Shown piece after piece: positions 6,891 to 16,177 of a DNA stretch of 64,000 bases. Source of the stretch: Methylobacterium tardum (GTDB lineage Bacteria; Pseudomonadota; Alphaproteobacteria; Rhizobiales; Beijerinckiaceae); the NCBI RefSeq assembly GCF_023546765.1, contig NZ_CP097484.1, positions 5,029,501 through 5,093,500 of the forward strand. The letters run 5' to 3'. Each line of letters opens with the position of its first letter. Position 1 is the stretch's first letter. Below the pieces are notes generated by a model. That model worked only from the letters and a program-made list of their open reading frames with translations. It searched no databases and was not told the DNA's origin. Made by a program: the position numbers and the translations under genes.

Positions 6891-8510
6891 TCAGTGCCGG
6901 TAGCGTTCGGCGAGGGCCATGAGCGCCTGAGCGAGCTCCGTCAGGTTGGCCGAGGCGGTCTCGACCTGCCGCGTGCCGGCCGCCGTCTGCTGGCTGGCCT
7001 GCCGGATGTTCTGGAGCGCACCCATCACCTGCTCGATGCCGAGCTGCTGCTGGTTCGTCGACGCGATGATCTGCTGGAAGACCTGAGCGCCCTCTTCGAC
7101 CTTCGCGGTGATTTCCTCGATGGTCCGCTGCGTCGTGTCCGAGCGCGTCTTGCCGGCGGCGGCGCGCTTGACCGCCTCCTCGGTGAGCATCACCGACGTG
7201 TTGATGCCCCGCTGGATCTCGCCCAGGATCCCGCGCACCTGGCCGGTCGCCGCCTTCGCCTGGTCGGCCAGCAGCTTCATCTCCGAGGCCACCACCGCGA
7301 AGCTGCGCCCGCTCTCGCCGGCCGCCGCCGCCTCGATCGCGGCGTTGAGCGCCAAGAGGTGCGTGCGCTCCGAGATGTCGTTGACCGTCTCGATGATGTC
7401 GCCGATCGTCTGGGTCTTCTCCGACAGGCTGACGATGTTGCCGGCCACCGCCTCGGCCTGCTCGCGGATCGCGTCCATGGCCTTGGCGGTGTCCGAGACG
7501 GCGCGCAGCCCCTGGCGGGAGGTCTGGGCGGTGGCCTGGGCGGTGGCGATCACCTCGGTGGCGCGCTTGCTGATCTGCGCGCCCGAATGGGTGATCTCGT
7601 CGACCGTGGCGGCGGTCTCCTGCACGGCGGCGAATTGCTGCTCCACCGAGGCCGCCTGCTCCTGCGCCGAGGCGCGGATCTCGGCCGCGGCCGCACTCAG
7701 GTCGGCGGTGGCGGCCCGGTTGGTGCGCGCGAGATCCGACAGCCCCGCCACCATCGCGTTCAGCGTCGTGCCGAGGCGGCCGACCTCGCCGGCCACGCCC
7801 GCCTCCAGCCGTCCCGACAGATCGCCCTCGCCGACCTGCGCGACGAAGGCCATGACGCGCACGAGGGGACGGACGATCAGGCGGTTGATGGCGATCCAGA
7901 TACCCGCGCAGATCAGGAGCGTCAGCAAGGTGCCGCCCCACAAGGCGACGCTCTCGTCGCGCTGTGCCTGCGCGACACGTCCGACCAGCGCGGTGCGCAC
8001 CGCATCCTCAAGGGTCTCGATGGCCGCGAGCTTCTCGCGCACCGTGTCGAAGAACTGCTTGCCTTTGCCGTCCGCCTCGATGCGGACCGCTTCGGCCCGG
8101 GTCGACGGGTCGGCCGCATTGCGGACGGCCGCCTCGCCGATGTCGGCCTGCCAGCTCCGCGCGGCGGCCACGGCGTCGGCCAGGAGACGCGTGCGCTCGG
8201 CATCGTTGCCGATCATCACCTTGAGCCGGCTGATGGCCTCATCGAGAGCCAAGCGTCCGGACCTGTACGGCTCCAGGCTGCCCTCGCGCCCGGTGAGCAG
8301 GTAGCCGCGCAGCCCGGTCTCCTGATTGAGCATGGCGGTCCGGAAATTATCGAGGCCGCGGGTCAGCTGACTGGAGCGGTTTCGGGCGTCCGTTGCCTCC
8401 TGCAGCTGGTTGCCGGTGATCAGGACCGCGCCGCTGCTGAGGACCGACACTAGGGCGATGACGCCGATGGCGCTGCCCAGCGTGCGGTTCAGGCCAAACG
8501 TGCTCGGCAT
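6891..8510 (-). CDS. Methyl-accepting chemotaxis protein with CHASE3-like sensor
   Basis: A 539-residue inner-membrane chemoreceptor. Transmembrane helix 1 is at about residues 12-33. The periplasmic helical domain at 40-180 contains MLNQETGLRGYLLTG, characteristic of CHASE3. Transmembrane helix 2 is at about 187-207, a HAMP linker follows to about 260, and a methyl-accepting signalling domain fills 290-520. The hairpin region is readable as ISERTHLLALNAAIEAAAAG and SFAVVASEMKLLADQ. It would transmit a periplasmic signal to CheA/CheW. No che core genes flank it, so it is an orphan receptor. The C-terminus LAERYRH is not the NWETF-type pentapeptide that tethers CheR/CheB. Confidence 0.92.
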   Translation of the reverse strand: MPSTFGLNRTLGSAIGVIALVSVLSSGAVLITGNQLQEATDARNRSSQLTRGLDNFRTAMLNQETGLRGYLLTGREGSLEPYRSGRLALDEAISRLKVMIGNDAERTRLLADAVAAARSWQADIGEAAVRNAADPSTRAEAVRIEADGKGKQFFDTVREKLAAIETLEDAVRTALVGRVAQAQRDESVALWGGTLLTLLICAGIWIAINRLIVRPLVRVMAFVAQVGEGDLSGRLEAGVAGEVGRLGTTLNAMVAGLSDLARTNRAATADLSAAAAEIRASAQEQAASVEQQFAAVQETAATVDEITHSGAQISKRATEVIATAQATAQTSRQGLRAVSDTAKAMDAIREQAEAVAGNIVSLSEKTQTIGDIIETVNDISERTHLLALNAAIEAAAAGESGRSFAVVASEMKLLADQAKAATGQVRGILGEIQRGINTSVMLTEEAVKRAAAGKTRSDTTQRTIEEITAKVEEGAQVFQQIIASTNQQQLGIEQVMGALQNIRQASQQTAAGTRQVETASANLTELAQALMALAERYRH

Positions 8511-8701
8511 GCGCGGATCCCTTGCTCAGTCCGGAAAGCAGACGTGAGCGGCAAAGCTGCTCATCACGTGCAGGCATGGCCGATACCAGCGACCGGCCAC
8601 CGGAGGAACCCGCTACCCCATGCGTTCGAAGGCGTTCGCGCGGCGGATGCAGCCCACCGCCATTCGCGGATTCCGTGAGGCGGGCCCGCGCCGCTGCGGG
8701 A

Positions 8702-9637
8702 TCACGCGCCGATCAGGGCGTCCCAGAGGGTCGGCGACGGGAAGACTTCGCCGAGGAAGGCCAGGAACGCCTTGACGTTCGGGTTGCCGCGCCGGCTCTC
8801 CGGCCAGAGCGCCGTGACGGCCGAGCGCTCGACCGCGAAATCCCGCAGGATCGGCACCAGCGCGCCGCGCGCGACGAGGGGCGCGACCACGTAGGTCGGC
8901 GAGATGCCGATGCCGCCGCCGGCGACCAGGATCGCCGCCACCGCGTCGCTGGAATCCGTGACGAGGCCGGCATCGGGCGTGACATCCAAGACCTTTGCGC
9001 CGATCCGGAACGGCCAGCGCAGCGTCTGGCCCGTGCTCTGGAAGCGGAAGTTCACGCACGCATGGCCGGCCAGCTCGTCGGGATGCGCCGGGGTGCCGCG
9101 ACGGGCCAGGTAGTCCGGCGACGCGAAGGCGCAGAGCCGGTGCGGCGCGAGACGGCGGGAGACGAGGCGCGAATCGGCGAGATCGCCCACCCGGATGGCG
9201 ACGTCGATGCCCTCCTCGATCAGGTCGACGAAGCGGTCGCCCAGGCGCAGGTCGACCGCGAGCTTCGGGTGGCGCGCCCGGAACCGCGGCAGGGCCGGGG
9301 CGAGCAGGTGCACGCCGATCGGCAACGGCGCCGTGACCTTCAGGGTGCCGGCCGGCTCGGAGCGCGCCGCGACGGCGGCCTGCTCGATCGCCTCGGCCTC
9401 GCGCAGGAGCCGCAGCGCCCGCTCGTGCAGGTCGCGGCCTTCCGGCGTCAGGGTGAGCGAGCGCGTGGTGCGCGTGAACAGGCTGAGGCCGAGGCGCGCC
9501 TCCAGCCGCTGCACGCTCTTGCTCACCGCCGAAGGCGAGACGCCGAGGACGCGGGCGGCGGCCGTGTAGCTCCCGAGCGACGCCGCGCGCGCGAACGCGA
9601 TGAGGCCGGTGAGGCGGTCGAGGCCGATCTGTTCCAT
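8702..9637 (-). CDS. LysR family transcriptional regulator
   Basis: A 311-residue LysR regulator. The N-terminal winged helix-turn-helix covers about residues 5-65 ([20 protein letters not shown]), followed by the substrate-binding effector domain from about residue 90 ([20 protein letters not shown]), the pattern of the CrgA/DhaR-like branch. The start at 9637 (MEQIGLDRL) was preferred to longer frames because homology begins there. It is divergent from an SDR gene whose start is 104 bp away, the usual layout in which a LysR protein controls the opposing operon. The likely targets are the SDR and SnoaL-like genes; the inducer is unknown. Confidence 0.9.
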   Translation of the reverse strand: MEQIGLDRLTGLIAFARAASLGSYTAAARVLGVSPSAVSKSVQRLEARLGLSLFTRTTRSLTLTPEGRDLHERALRLLREAEAIEQAAVAARSEPAGTLKVTAPLPIGVHLLAPALPRFRARHPKLAVDLRLGDRFVDLIEEGIDVAIRVGDLADSRLVSRRLAPHRLCAFASPDYLARRGTPAHPDELAGHACVNFRFQSTGQTLRWPFRIGAKVLDVTPDAGLVTDSSDAVAAILVAGGGIGISPTYVVAPLVARGALVPILRDFAVERSAVTALWPESRRGNPNVKAFLAFLGEVFPSPTLWDALIGA

Positions 9638-9740
9638 GACGGCACGACTGAACCGAGAACGAGCCCGATTATCAAGCGTCCGGGCTGGTCCCAGTCTGTG
9701 GTCCACAGGCGCCGCCGGGGCGCCGCACGGGACCAGCGTC

Positions 9741-10463
9741 ATGAGCAGCACCCTTCAGGATCGCACCGTCGTCATCTTCGGCGGCACCTCGGGCATCGGC
9801 CTCGCCGCCGCCCGGCAGGCCCAGGCCTCCGGCGCCAGGGTATTCGTGGTCGGCTTCGACGCCGCGGGCGCCGAGCGCGTCGCCGCCGCGCACGGCTTCG
9901 CCGGCTGGCGCGCCGCGGACGTGACCCGGCCCGAGACCATCGCGGCGGCGCTCGCCGACATCCCGCAGGTCGACCACCTCGTGCTCCTCGCCGGCACCTT
10001 CGTGGCCGGGAAGGTGCTGGAGGCCGACGTCGATTACCTGAAGCGCGCCTTCGACGAGCGGGTCTGGGCGGCGGTGCACGCCCTGCGAGCCCTCGGCGAC
10101 CGGCTGGCCCGGGACGGCTCCGTCACCCTCATCTCCGGCGCCCTGGCGGATCGCCCGAGCGCCCAGGGCACCGCGGTGCTGGCGGCGGCCTCGGCCGCCA
10201 TGGAGGCCCTCGCCCGCGGCCTCGCTCTCGAACTGGCGCCGGTGCGGGTCAACACCCTGTCGCCCGGCACCACCGACACGCCGCTCCTCGCCCGCACCCT
10301 CGGCGCCCACCGCGAGGCCTATGTGGCCGCGCTGACCGAGAAACTGCCGCAGCGCCGGCTCGGCACGGCCGAGGAGGCGGGCGCGGCAATCGTCTTCCTC
10401 ATGAGCAACGGCTTCATGAACGGCGAGACCCTGCACGTTGACGGCGGCGCCCGCCTCGTCTGA
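9741..10463 (+). CDS. SDR family oxidoreductase, atypical (catalytic Tyr/Lys absent)
   Basis: A 240-residue Rossmann-fold protein. The dinucleotide-binding motif [11 protein letters not shown] is intact at about residues 14-24, and the C-terminus has [13 protein letters not shown] and the final GGARL typical of short-chain dehydrogenases. The usual catalytic YxxxK is missing: the segment aligned to it reads LAAAS, so tyrosine becomes leucine and lysine becomes serine. Either it belongs to the divergent SDR group that binds cofactor with altered or no classical chemistry, or it is non-catalytic. It starts at 9741, divergent from LysR and 50 bp upstream of a SnoaL-like gene that is probably co-transcribed. 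Confidence 0.85.
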   Translation: MSSTLQDRTVVIFGGTSGIGLAAARQAQASGARVFVVGFDAAGAERVAAAHGFAGWRAADVTRPETIAAALADIPQVDHLVLLAGTFVAGKVLEADVDYLKRAFDERVWAAVHALRALGDRLARDGSVTLISGALADRPSAQGTAVLAAASAAMEALARGLALELAPVRVNTLSPGTTDTPLLARTLGAHREAYVAALTEKLPQRRLGTAEEAGAAIVFLMSNGFMNGETLHVDGGARLV

Positions 10464-10513
10464 CGAACGAACCGGACGGATCCGAGCGCCCGCCTGCGGA
10501 TGGAGATGACCCG

Positions 10514-10915
10514 ATGCCCGAGACCAGCGACACCGTCCGGCCCGAGGCGGAGCCGGATTACGACCGGTTGCTGCGCGCCAACCTGGAGCGCGTCTTCAAC
10601 GAGCGCGACGCCGGCAGGCGGGCGGCGGCGCTGGCGGAGCTCTTCGTGGACGAGCCGGTCCTGTACGAGCCCGCCGATATCGTACGGGGCCAGGCCGCCA
10701 TCGCCGCTCTGGCCGGCAGGCTGCTGGATCAGTTCGGGCCGACATTCCGGTTCACGCCCGTCGGCCCGGCCGTCGGGCACCACGGGCTGGGTTCGCTGCA
10801 GTGGCAGGCCGGTCCGGACGGCGGACCGGTCGCGGTCACCGGAGCGGATGTGGCCGAGATCGTCGGCGGCCGGATCGCGCGGCTCTGGGTGCTGCTCAAC
10901 CCGCCCGGCCTGTGA
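10514..10915 (+). CDS. SnoaL-like/NTF2-fold nuclear transport factor 2 family protein
   Basis: A 133-residue protein with the pattern of SnoaL-like NTF2-fold domains: an N-terminal helix (DYDRLLRANLERVFNERD), an acidic loop (ALAELFVDEPVLYEP), and C-terminal strands ending RIARLWVLLNPPG. Such folds serve as isomerases or hydrolases of small molecules or as ligand-binding accessories, and they often sit beside SDR enzymes under LysR control, as here. It begins 50 bp after the SDR stop on the same strand, so it is probably in the same transcript. No substrate can be assigned. It converges on the NAD-kinase-like gene 15 bp downstream. Confidence 0.75.
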   Translation: MPETSDTVRPEAEPDYDRLLRANLERVFNERDAGRRAAALAELFVDEPVLYEPADIVRGQAAIAALAGRLLDQFGPTFRFTPVGPAVGHHGLGSLQWQAGPDGGPVAVTGADVAEIVGGRIARLWVLLNPPGL

Positions 10916-10930
10916 CCGGACCGCGGCGGC

Positions 10931-11821
10931 TCAGGCGGCCACGAGATTGAGGGTCCGCGACGCGGGCGCCGCGACGCGCCGGCCCCAATCGAAGGCGACG
11001 AAGTCCTGCTCGATCCCGTCCGCGAACACCACGCCGCCCTCGTTCATGCGCGACGTCACGGTGAGCGGGGCGCCGGCGAACCGGCCCGCGCGCATCGCCG
11101 TGCCGGTGGCGACGCTCGGGAACGGCTCGCGCACCCAGTAGCCGAAGGCCGCCTCCTCGATGCCCACCTCCAGGGTGAGATGCGTCGCCTCGCTGATCGA
11201 GCGCGCCCACCCGGTCAGGCCGGTGCCCGACGCCACGATCAGCCCGCTCGGCGACTGGTCCTCCGCCCGCGCGCCGTCGTCGATCCGGTAGCGCGCGGAT
11301 TGATGGCTGCGGTGGCCGACGAAGATCTCGTTCAGGGCGAGCAGCCGCGCGCCGTCGTCGAACAGGGCCTGCACCATGGTGCGCCGCTGGAGCGGCACCG
11401 TGCCGGCGGCGCTGGCGGGCAGGAGGGCGCGCAAGCTCCCCACCCCGGCCCGGGCGAGGACGCCGTCGTAGAGGTCGGGCGCCGGATTGACGCCGACGAC
11501 CGGCTGGCCGTCCAGGTACTTGGCGACGTTGGCCACGAGCCCGTCCTGCCCCACCGCCACCACGATGTCCTCGGGGGCGAACAGGAAGCGGTCGAGATCG
11601 GGACGCCGCACCAGCGCCTGTCGCCAGTCCAGGGGCACGCTGCCGCGGGCCTCGGCCAGCACCGCGTGGAACTGCGCGTGGCGGGCCTCGACCTCGGCGA
11701 TCGACTGCCCGCGGCTCTCCAGGAAGAACCGGATCTGGCCGCGCGTCGCGTGCCGGGCGAGGAGCAGCTCGTAATCGGTGTCGCGGATCACGAAGACCAC
11801 GCGGGGCGTCGCGGCCGGCAT
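10931..11821 (-). CDS. NAD(+) kinase-like (diacylglycerol/NAD kinase fold) protein
   Basis: A 296-residue protein whose central segment resembles NAD kinases: EDIVVAVGQDGLVANVAKYL (about 84-103) corresponds to the conserved GGDGT loop, here GQDGL. NEIFVGHRSHQSARYRI and a GTGLTGW segment correspond to the second and third kinase motifs. The altered glycine loop makes catalysis uncertain; it could be a divergent NAD kinase or a non-catalytic nucleotide sensor. It is the last gene of a tight minus-strand operon, 11 bp after an SPFH gene that itself follows an NrtR-like Nudix gene by 10 bp. That context points to NAD metabolism or its regulation. Confidence 0.72.
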   Translation of the reverse strand: MPAATPRVVFVIRDTDYELLLARHATRGQIRFFLESRGQSIAEVEARHAQFHAVLAEARGSVPLDWRQALVRRPDLDRFLFAPEDIVVAVGQDGLVANVAKYLDGQPVVGVNPAPDLYDGVLARAGVGSLRALLPASAAGTVPLQRRTMVQALFDDGARLLALNEIFVGHRSHQSARYRIDDGARAEDQSPSGLIVASGTGLTGWARSISEATHLTLEVGIEEAAFGYWVREPFPSVATGTAMRAGRFAGAPLTVTSRMNEGGVVFADGIEQDFVAFDWGRRVAAPASRTLNLVAA

Positions 11822-11832
11822 GGCGCCGCGCC

Positions 11833-12819
11833 TCAGCGCACCGCGGCCGGCGCGGGAAGCGCGCCGCGGACCTCGCCCAGAACGGCGGCGAGCAGGTCGG
11901 GGGTGACGTTGAGGTGCTCGATCGTCTCGAGCTTGCCGGCGAGCTCGCGCGCGGCCAGCCCGAGCAGCACGGCCGGCGGCATGTCCCGGTAGACCGCCGC
12001 GCGGCGCTGCTCGGCCTCGGCCCGGGCGCCCTCGACCAGCCGGATGCGCTCGGCCTCTGCGGCCGCCTCCAGGCCGCGCGCCTCCGCGAGGCCGGCCGCG
12101 CGGTCGCGGGCGTTCTCCGCCTCCTGGGCGATCAGCACCGTCTCGCGCCGCGCCAGCTCGGTCTTCGTCGCGAGTTCGTTCTCCGCGATGGCGCGCTCCT
12201 TCTCCACCGCCAGGGCGCGCCGGGCGAAGGTCGCCGCGTCGGCCTTCTGCTGCAGGGCCTCGAAGGTCGGTGTCTGCAGGGCCCGCTCCAGCTCGCTGGT
12301 CGGCGCCAGGTTGGTCAGCCGCACCGACACGGCCGCGAGGCCGATCTCGGCCAGAGCCGGGGCGGCGGCCAGAACCGCCTCGAGGGCGGCGCGCAGGGGC
12401 TCCGGCCCTGCGTCGAGGAGCGCGCCGATCGGGCTCGCCCCGAGATACTGCAGGGCCGCTTGACCCGCGATGCCGCCGAGGCGCGCCTCGATCCGCTCCA
12501 GCGGCTCGCCCTGCAGGCGCCCGGTCGCAAGATTGATCGAGAAGTCGACCCGGCGCGCCAGCAACTCGGGATCGACCACGTGCCAGCCGATCGTCCCCTG
12601 CACCACGACGGTCTGGAAGTCCCGGCTGCGGCCGCGGACGAACAGGGTCATCTCGCGGTCGTCCACCGGCACCTCGCTGATGCTCGCGGTCTCGGGCCGG
12701 AACCAGAACACCAGCCCCCGCCCGCTCTGGCGGACGCGGCCGTTCTGGAAGCGGATGATGTGGCTGCTCGCCTCGCTCCGGAGCTGGGCGATCACACCGA
12801 TGTTGCGGATCGTGGCCAT
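11833..12819 (-). CDS. SPFH/Band 7 domain-containing protein
   Basis: A 328-residue stomatin/prohibitin/flotillin-like protein. A Band 7 core spans about residues 20-200 (SGRGLVFWFRPETASISEVP; TVVVQGTIGWHVVDPELLA), followed by an alanine/glutamate-rich coiled coil to about 290 (KERAIAENELATKTELARRE). Unlike classical flotillins it lacks an obvious N-terminal transmembrane helix, so membrane attachment would be peripheral. The start at 12819 is set by a GAGGAG ribosome-binding sequence just upstream. It is the middle gene of the Nudix-SPFH-NAD-kinase-like operon and may scaffold the other products into oligomeric assemblies; that role is inferred only from the family. Confidence 0.82.
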   Translation of the reverse strand: MATIRNIGVIAQLRSEASSHIIRFQNGRVRQSGRGLVFWFRPETASISEVPVDDREMTLFVRGRSRDFQTVVVQGTIGWHVVDPELLARRVDFSINLATGRLQGEPLERIEARLGGIAGQAALQYLGASPIGALLDAGPEPLRAALEAVLAAAPALAEIGLAAVSVRLTNLAPTSELERALQTPTFEALQQKADAATFARRALAVEKERAIAENELATKTELARRETVLIAQEAENARDRAAGLAEARGLEAAAEAERIRLVEGARAEAEQRRAAVYRDMPPAVLLGLAARELAGKLETIEHLNVTPDLLAAVLGEVRGALPAPAAVR

Positions 12820-12829
12820 GGGGGTCTCC

Positions 12830-13557
12830 TCAAGACTGACGTGACCTGTCGAAGCGGAAGAGTTCGGCCGGGCGGAACGCCGTGCCGGCCTCACGGGCGC
12901 CGGTCGGCGCGATCCAGCCCCGATCGCGCATGCGGCGGCGGAAAGCGGAGGTGTTGAGAGCTGCGCCGAGCACGGCCTCGTGGACGTCCTGGAGCTGCCG
13001 CAGCGTGAACTGCTCGGGCAGCAGCGCGAAGGCGACGTCCGTGTAGTCGAGCTTGCCGCGCAGCCGCTTCACGGCCAGCGCCAGGATGTCGGCATGGTCG
13101 AAGGCGAGGGCGAGCGGCGCGCCGTCCTCCGACACGGCCGAGACCGGGCCGCCGGCCTCGCCCGCCCAGGGCACCCCGAGCACGGCCGCCGTCAGGCCGC
13201 CGCCGGCCAGGACCTCGGCGAAGGCGGCCGCGGGCAGGAGCGCCAGGTAGGCGACCGAGACGATGCGCATGCGCGGATCGCGGTCGACGGCGCCGAACGT
13301 GTAGAGCTGCTCCAACCGCGCCCGGGCGATCCCGGCCTTGTCGCGCAGGACGCGCTCCGCCGCTTCGTCGAGAGTCTCGTCGATGCCCACGAAGCCGCCG
13401 GGCAGCGCCCAGAGCCCGGGCTGCGGGAGTTGGGTCCGCCGCATCAGGAGCGCCGCCGGACGGCTGCCCGGATGCCCATCAGCACGAGGTCCACCGCCAG
13501 GGCCGGCCGCTCATAGGCCGCCGGATCGTAGCCGGCCAGGAACTCGGATTCGGTCAC
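12830..13557 (-). CDS. NrtR-like Nudix/winged-helix regulator (frameshifted near the N-terminus)
   Basis: Most of this protein reads from 13444: a Nudix-fold segment (LWALPGGFVGIDETLDEAAE) followed by a C-terminal winged helix (DYTDVAFALLPEQFTLRQLQ), the architecture of NrtR regulators of NAD biosynthesis. The Nudix box is degenerate (VLRDKAG where REuxEExGu is expected), as in regulators that bind ADP-ribose compounds without hydrolysing them. The first strands (YERPALAVDLVLMGIR) lie in another frame that starts at GTG 13557 and stops at 13444. Adding one base at about 13460-13475 joins the two into about 242 residues. It is the first gene of an operon with SPFH and NAD-kinase-like genes, its likely targets. 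Confidence 0.72.
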
Positions 13558-13576
13558 CGCAGCACCTTTTTGCTCG

Positions 13577-13616
13577 ACTTGAGCATAACTAAGATGCAAG
13601 TTGCACATAAGTCAAG
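13577..13616 (-). promoter_or_regulatory. Candidate operator/promoter of the NrtR-like operon
   Basis: This AT-rich 40-bp stretch lies 20-60 bp upstream of the GTG start. On the minus strand it contains two similar direct repeats, TTATGTGCAACTT and TTATGCTCAAGTC, about 23 bp apart. An outer CTTGA...TCAAG pair (13578-13582 and 13612-13616) brackets it. It could be the self-operator of the NrtR-like protein; this is inferred from position only. Confidence 0.35.
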
Positions 13617-13647
13617 GCGCTTAGTAGGCATTCATGGATGTGAATGC

Positions 13648-13761
13648 CGTCATTCCGGGGCGCCGCAGGCGAGCCCGGAATCCAGAACCGCCGACCATGA
13701 CAGGCTAAGCACGCGGTGCGGATCTAGATTCCGGGCCCTGCTCCGCAGTTCCGGAATGACG
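13648..13761. repeat. 114-bp palindromic intergenic repeat, copy 1
   Basis: The element starts CGTCATTCCGG and ends with its exact reverse complement. The left arm continues GGCGCCGCAGGCGAGCCCGG and the right arm carries the complementary half with several mismatches. Two other copies of exactly 114 bp lie at 17692-17805 and 18501-18614. The arms can form a long hairpin, and the copy is purely intergenic, as expected for a dispersed repetitive palindrome. Confidence 0.85.
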
Positions 13762-14002
13762 GGGTTGTCCCTCCGAACCTGAGCGAGGTCGCGTCGGCCG
13801 AAGTTCGTGGCCGTGGCTTACCCGTCAGGACGAGCCGCAGGGCGCACGGGACCGCACCGCCTCCGCACCGATCCGCCGCGGCCTGTCCGGCGCGTCCGGT
13901 TCAGGCCCGGAAAAGGGCGAAGCTTCCCGTGGCGGCGCGTCGCCCGGCGCGGGAGCCTCAGCGCTGAGCCGGCCGCGATCCGCCGGCACAGGAGGGACTC
14001 CG

Positions 14003-16177
14003 ATGCCGTTCTCCGTTCCACGATCCGCACTCGGGCAGCCGCGCGCCGCCGCGCTGTCCCCGCTCTTCCTCGGTCTGCTGGCGCTGCTCGTCATGCTCGC
14101 CTCGGCCCACGCGATGCCGGGGCCGGCACGGGGCGGCCTGATGCTGCGCGGGCCGGCCGGCACCGCGCCGGTGGAGGCCGTCCGACTGGCGACCGATATC
14201 GGCGTCGACGTGAGCGGCCCGACCGCTCGCGCCACCGTCACCCAGGCCTTCCGCAACACCACGGCCGACTGGGTCGAGGGCACCTACGTGTTTCCCCTAC
14301 CGGAGGATGCGGCCGTCGACGGGATGAAGCTCGTCGTGGGCACCCGCGTGATCGTCGCCGATATCCGCGAGCGGGCGGCGGCCAAGCGCGCCTACGAGGC
14401 CGCGAAGGCGGCCGGGCAATCGGCGGCCCTCACCGAGCAGGAGCGGCCGAACGTCTTCACCAACACGGTCGCCAATATCGGCCCCGGGGAGACGGTGCTG
14501 GTCCAGATCACCTATCAGCAGACGATCCCCGTCTCCGGCGAGACGCGGATGCTGCGCCTGCCGCTGGTGGTGGCGCCGCGCTACAATCCGGCGCCGTCGA
14601 CCGTGGGCACGGTCGCCCTCGACGGTTCGGCCGAGGCGGCGCGCGATCCCGTTCCGGATCGCGCCCGGATCAGCCCGCCCGTGCTCGACCCGGCCGCGTC
14701 CCTGCCGGTCAATCCGGTCGCCGTCACGGTGCGGCTCAAGGCGGGCTTCGCCATCGGCGCCGTCCACAGCGCGACCCACGCGATCCGCGTGACCGAGGCC
14801 GGCCCGGAAGCCCGCACCGTCACCCTGGCCGACGGCGCGGTGCCGGCCGACCGCGACCTCGAACTGACCTGGGAGCCTGTCCCGAGCCGGATGCCGGGTC
14901 TCGGCCTGTTCCGCGAGACCGTCGCCGGCCGGACCTACCTGCTCGCCACCCTGACCCCGCCGACGGTCGAGGCCGAGGCCGCCGCCCGGCCGGCCCGCGA
15001 CGTCACCTTCGTCATCGACAATTCCGGCTCGATGGCCGGCGCCTCGATGCGGCAGGCCAAGGCCGGGCTGCTCGCAGGCCTCGCCGGCCTGACGCCGCGG
15101 GACCGGTTCAACGTCATCCGCTTCGACGACACCTGGGACGCGCTGCATCCCGCGCCCGTCCCGGCGACCCCGGAGGCCTTGTCGGAGGCCGAGCGCTTCG
15201 TCGCCGCCCTGGAGGCGCGCGGCGGCACCGAGATGCTGGCGCCCCTGAAGGCGGCCCTGGCCGATCCCCACCCGGAGGACGGGCGCGTGCGCCAGGTCGT
15301 GTTCCTCACCGACGGCGCGGTCGGCGACGAGGAGCGGATCTTCGCGGCGATCCACGCGAATCTCGGACGCTCGCGCCTGTTCATGGTCGGCATCGGCTCG
15401 GCACCCAACGGCCACCTGATGCGCCACGCCGCCGCCATCGGCCGCGGCAGCTTCACGGAGATCCGCGACCTCGCCCAGGTCGACGCGCGCACCCGTGAGC
15501 TCTACGCCAAGCTCGAATCCCCGGCCGTGACCGACCTCACCGCGACCTTCTCGGGTCCCGGCGCCGAGGTGACGCCGGGCGCGCTGCCCGATCTCTATCG
15601 CGGCGAGCCGCTGGTCTTCGCCGCCCGGCTCCCCGAGATCGGCGGGTCTGTGACCGTCTCGGGCCGGGTCGGCGGCCGGCGCTGGAGCCGCACGCTGGCC
15701 CTTTCCGGGGCCGCGCCGGGCGCCGGCATCTCGAAGGTGTGGGCGCGCTCCCGGATCGGCGAGACCGAGACGGCGCGCATCACCGGGCGCCTCGGCACCG
15801 ACGCGGCCGATGCCGCGATCCTCGCCCTCGCCCTGGAGCACGGGCTGACGACGCGCCTGACCAGCCTCGTGGCGGTCGACGCCACCCCGCGCCGTGCCCC
15901 GGGCACGCCGCTCGTGGCCGCCGATCTGCCGCTGAACCTGCCGGCGGGCTGGGACTTCGCCAAGGTGTTCGGAACGGATCGGAGCGTTGCGCCCGCGGAC
16001 GGCGCCGGAGCCCGCATCGTGCCGATCAACGCCGCCGGGGACGGCATCGACCTGCCTCAGACGGGGGCCGGGATCCTGCCGCAGCTCGGCCTCGGCCTGC
16101 TGCTCGCCCTCCTGGGCGTGCTGCTGAGCGCCGGCCTGCGCCGGTCCGGCGGCCGGCGGATCGGGGAGGCCCGATGA
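14003..16177 (+). CDS. Sortase target protein with VIT and vWA domains and LPQTG anchor
   Basis: A 724-residue envelope protein. An N-terminal signal/anchor (LFLGLLALLVMLASAHA) is followed by a VIT domain (about 55-165, VTQAFRNTTADWVEGTYVFP), then a von Willebrand A domain from about 330 with an intact MIDAS (DNSGSM). At the C-terminus an LPQTG sorting signal at residues 684-688 precedes a hydrophobic helix (LGLGLLLALLGVLLSAGLRR) and a basic tail. This is the layout of proteobacterial sortase targets (TIGR03788-like). The stop overlaps the ATG of the dedicated sortase gene by the ATGA arrangement, so substrate and enzyme are translationally coupled. The protein is probably inner-membrane-anchored, facing the periplasm. 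Confidence 0.93.
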   Translation: MPFSVPRSALGQPRAAALSPLFLGLLALLVMLASAHAMPGPARGGLMLRGPAGTAPVEAVRLATDIGVDVSGPTARATVTQAFRNTTADWVEGTYVFPLPEDAAVDGMKLVVGTRVIVADIRERAAAKRAYEAAKAAGQSAALTEQERPNVFTNTVANIGPGETVLVQITYQQTIPVSGETRMLRLPLVVAPRYNPAPSTVGTVALDGSAEAARDPVPDRARISPPVLDPAASLPVNPVAVTVRLKAGFAIGAVHSATHAIRVTEAGPEARTVTLADGAVPADRDLELTWEPVPSRMPGLGLFRETVAGRTYLLATLTPPTVEAEAAARPARDVTFVIDNSGSMAGASMRQAKAGLLAGLAGLTPRDRFNVIRFDDTWDALHPAPVPATPEALSEAERFVAALEARGGTEMLAPLKAALADPHPEDGRVRQVVFLTDGAVGDEERIFAAIHANLGRSRLFMVGIGSAPNGHLMRHAAAIGRGSFTEIRDLAQVDARTRELYAKLESPAVTDLTATFSGPGAEVTPGALPDLYRGEPLVFAARLPEIGGSVTVSGRVGGRRWSRTLALSGAAPGAGISKVWARSRIGETETARITGRLGTDAADAAILALALEHGLTTRLTSLVAVDATPRRAPGTPLVAADLPLNLPAGWDFAKVFGTDRSVAPADGAGARIVPINAAGDGIDLPQTGAGILPQLGLGLLLALLGVLLSAGLRRSGGRRIGEAR

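Larger units (their letters stand above)
13558..14002. other. Intergenic region between the NrtR-like operon and the sortase locus
   Basis: A gap of about 445 bp between divergent operons. Its left end (13570-13620) is AT-rich and holds direct and inverted motifs upstream of the NrtR-like gene. The middle holds a 114-bp palindromic repeat (13648-13761). The remaining 240 bp upstream of the LPQTG gene shows no gene; a promoter for that operon presumably lies there, but no clear -35/-10 pair is seen. Confidence 0.6.
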
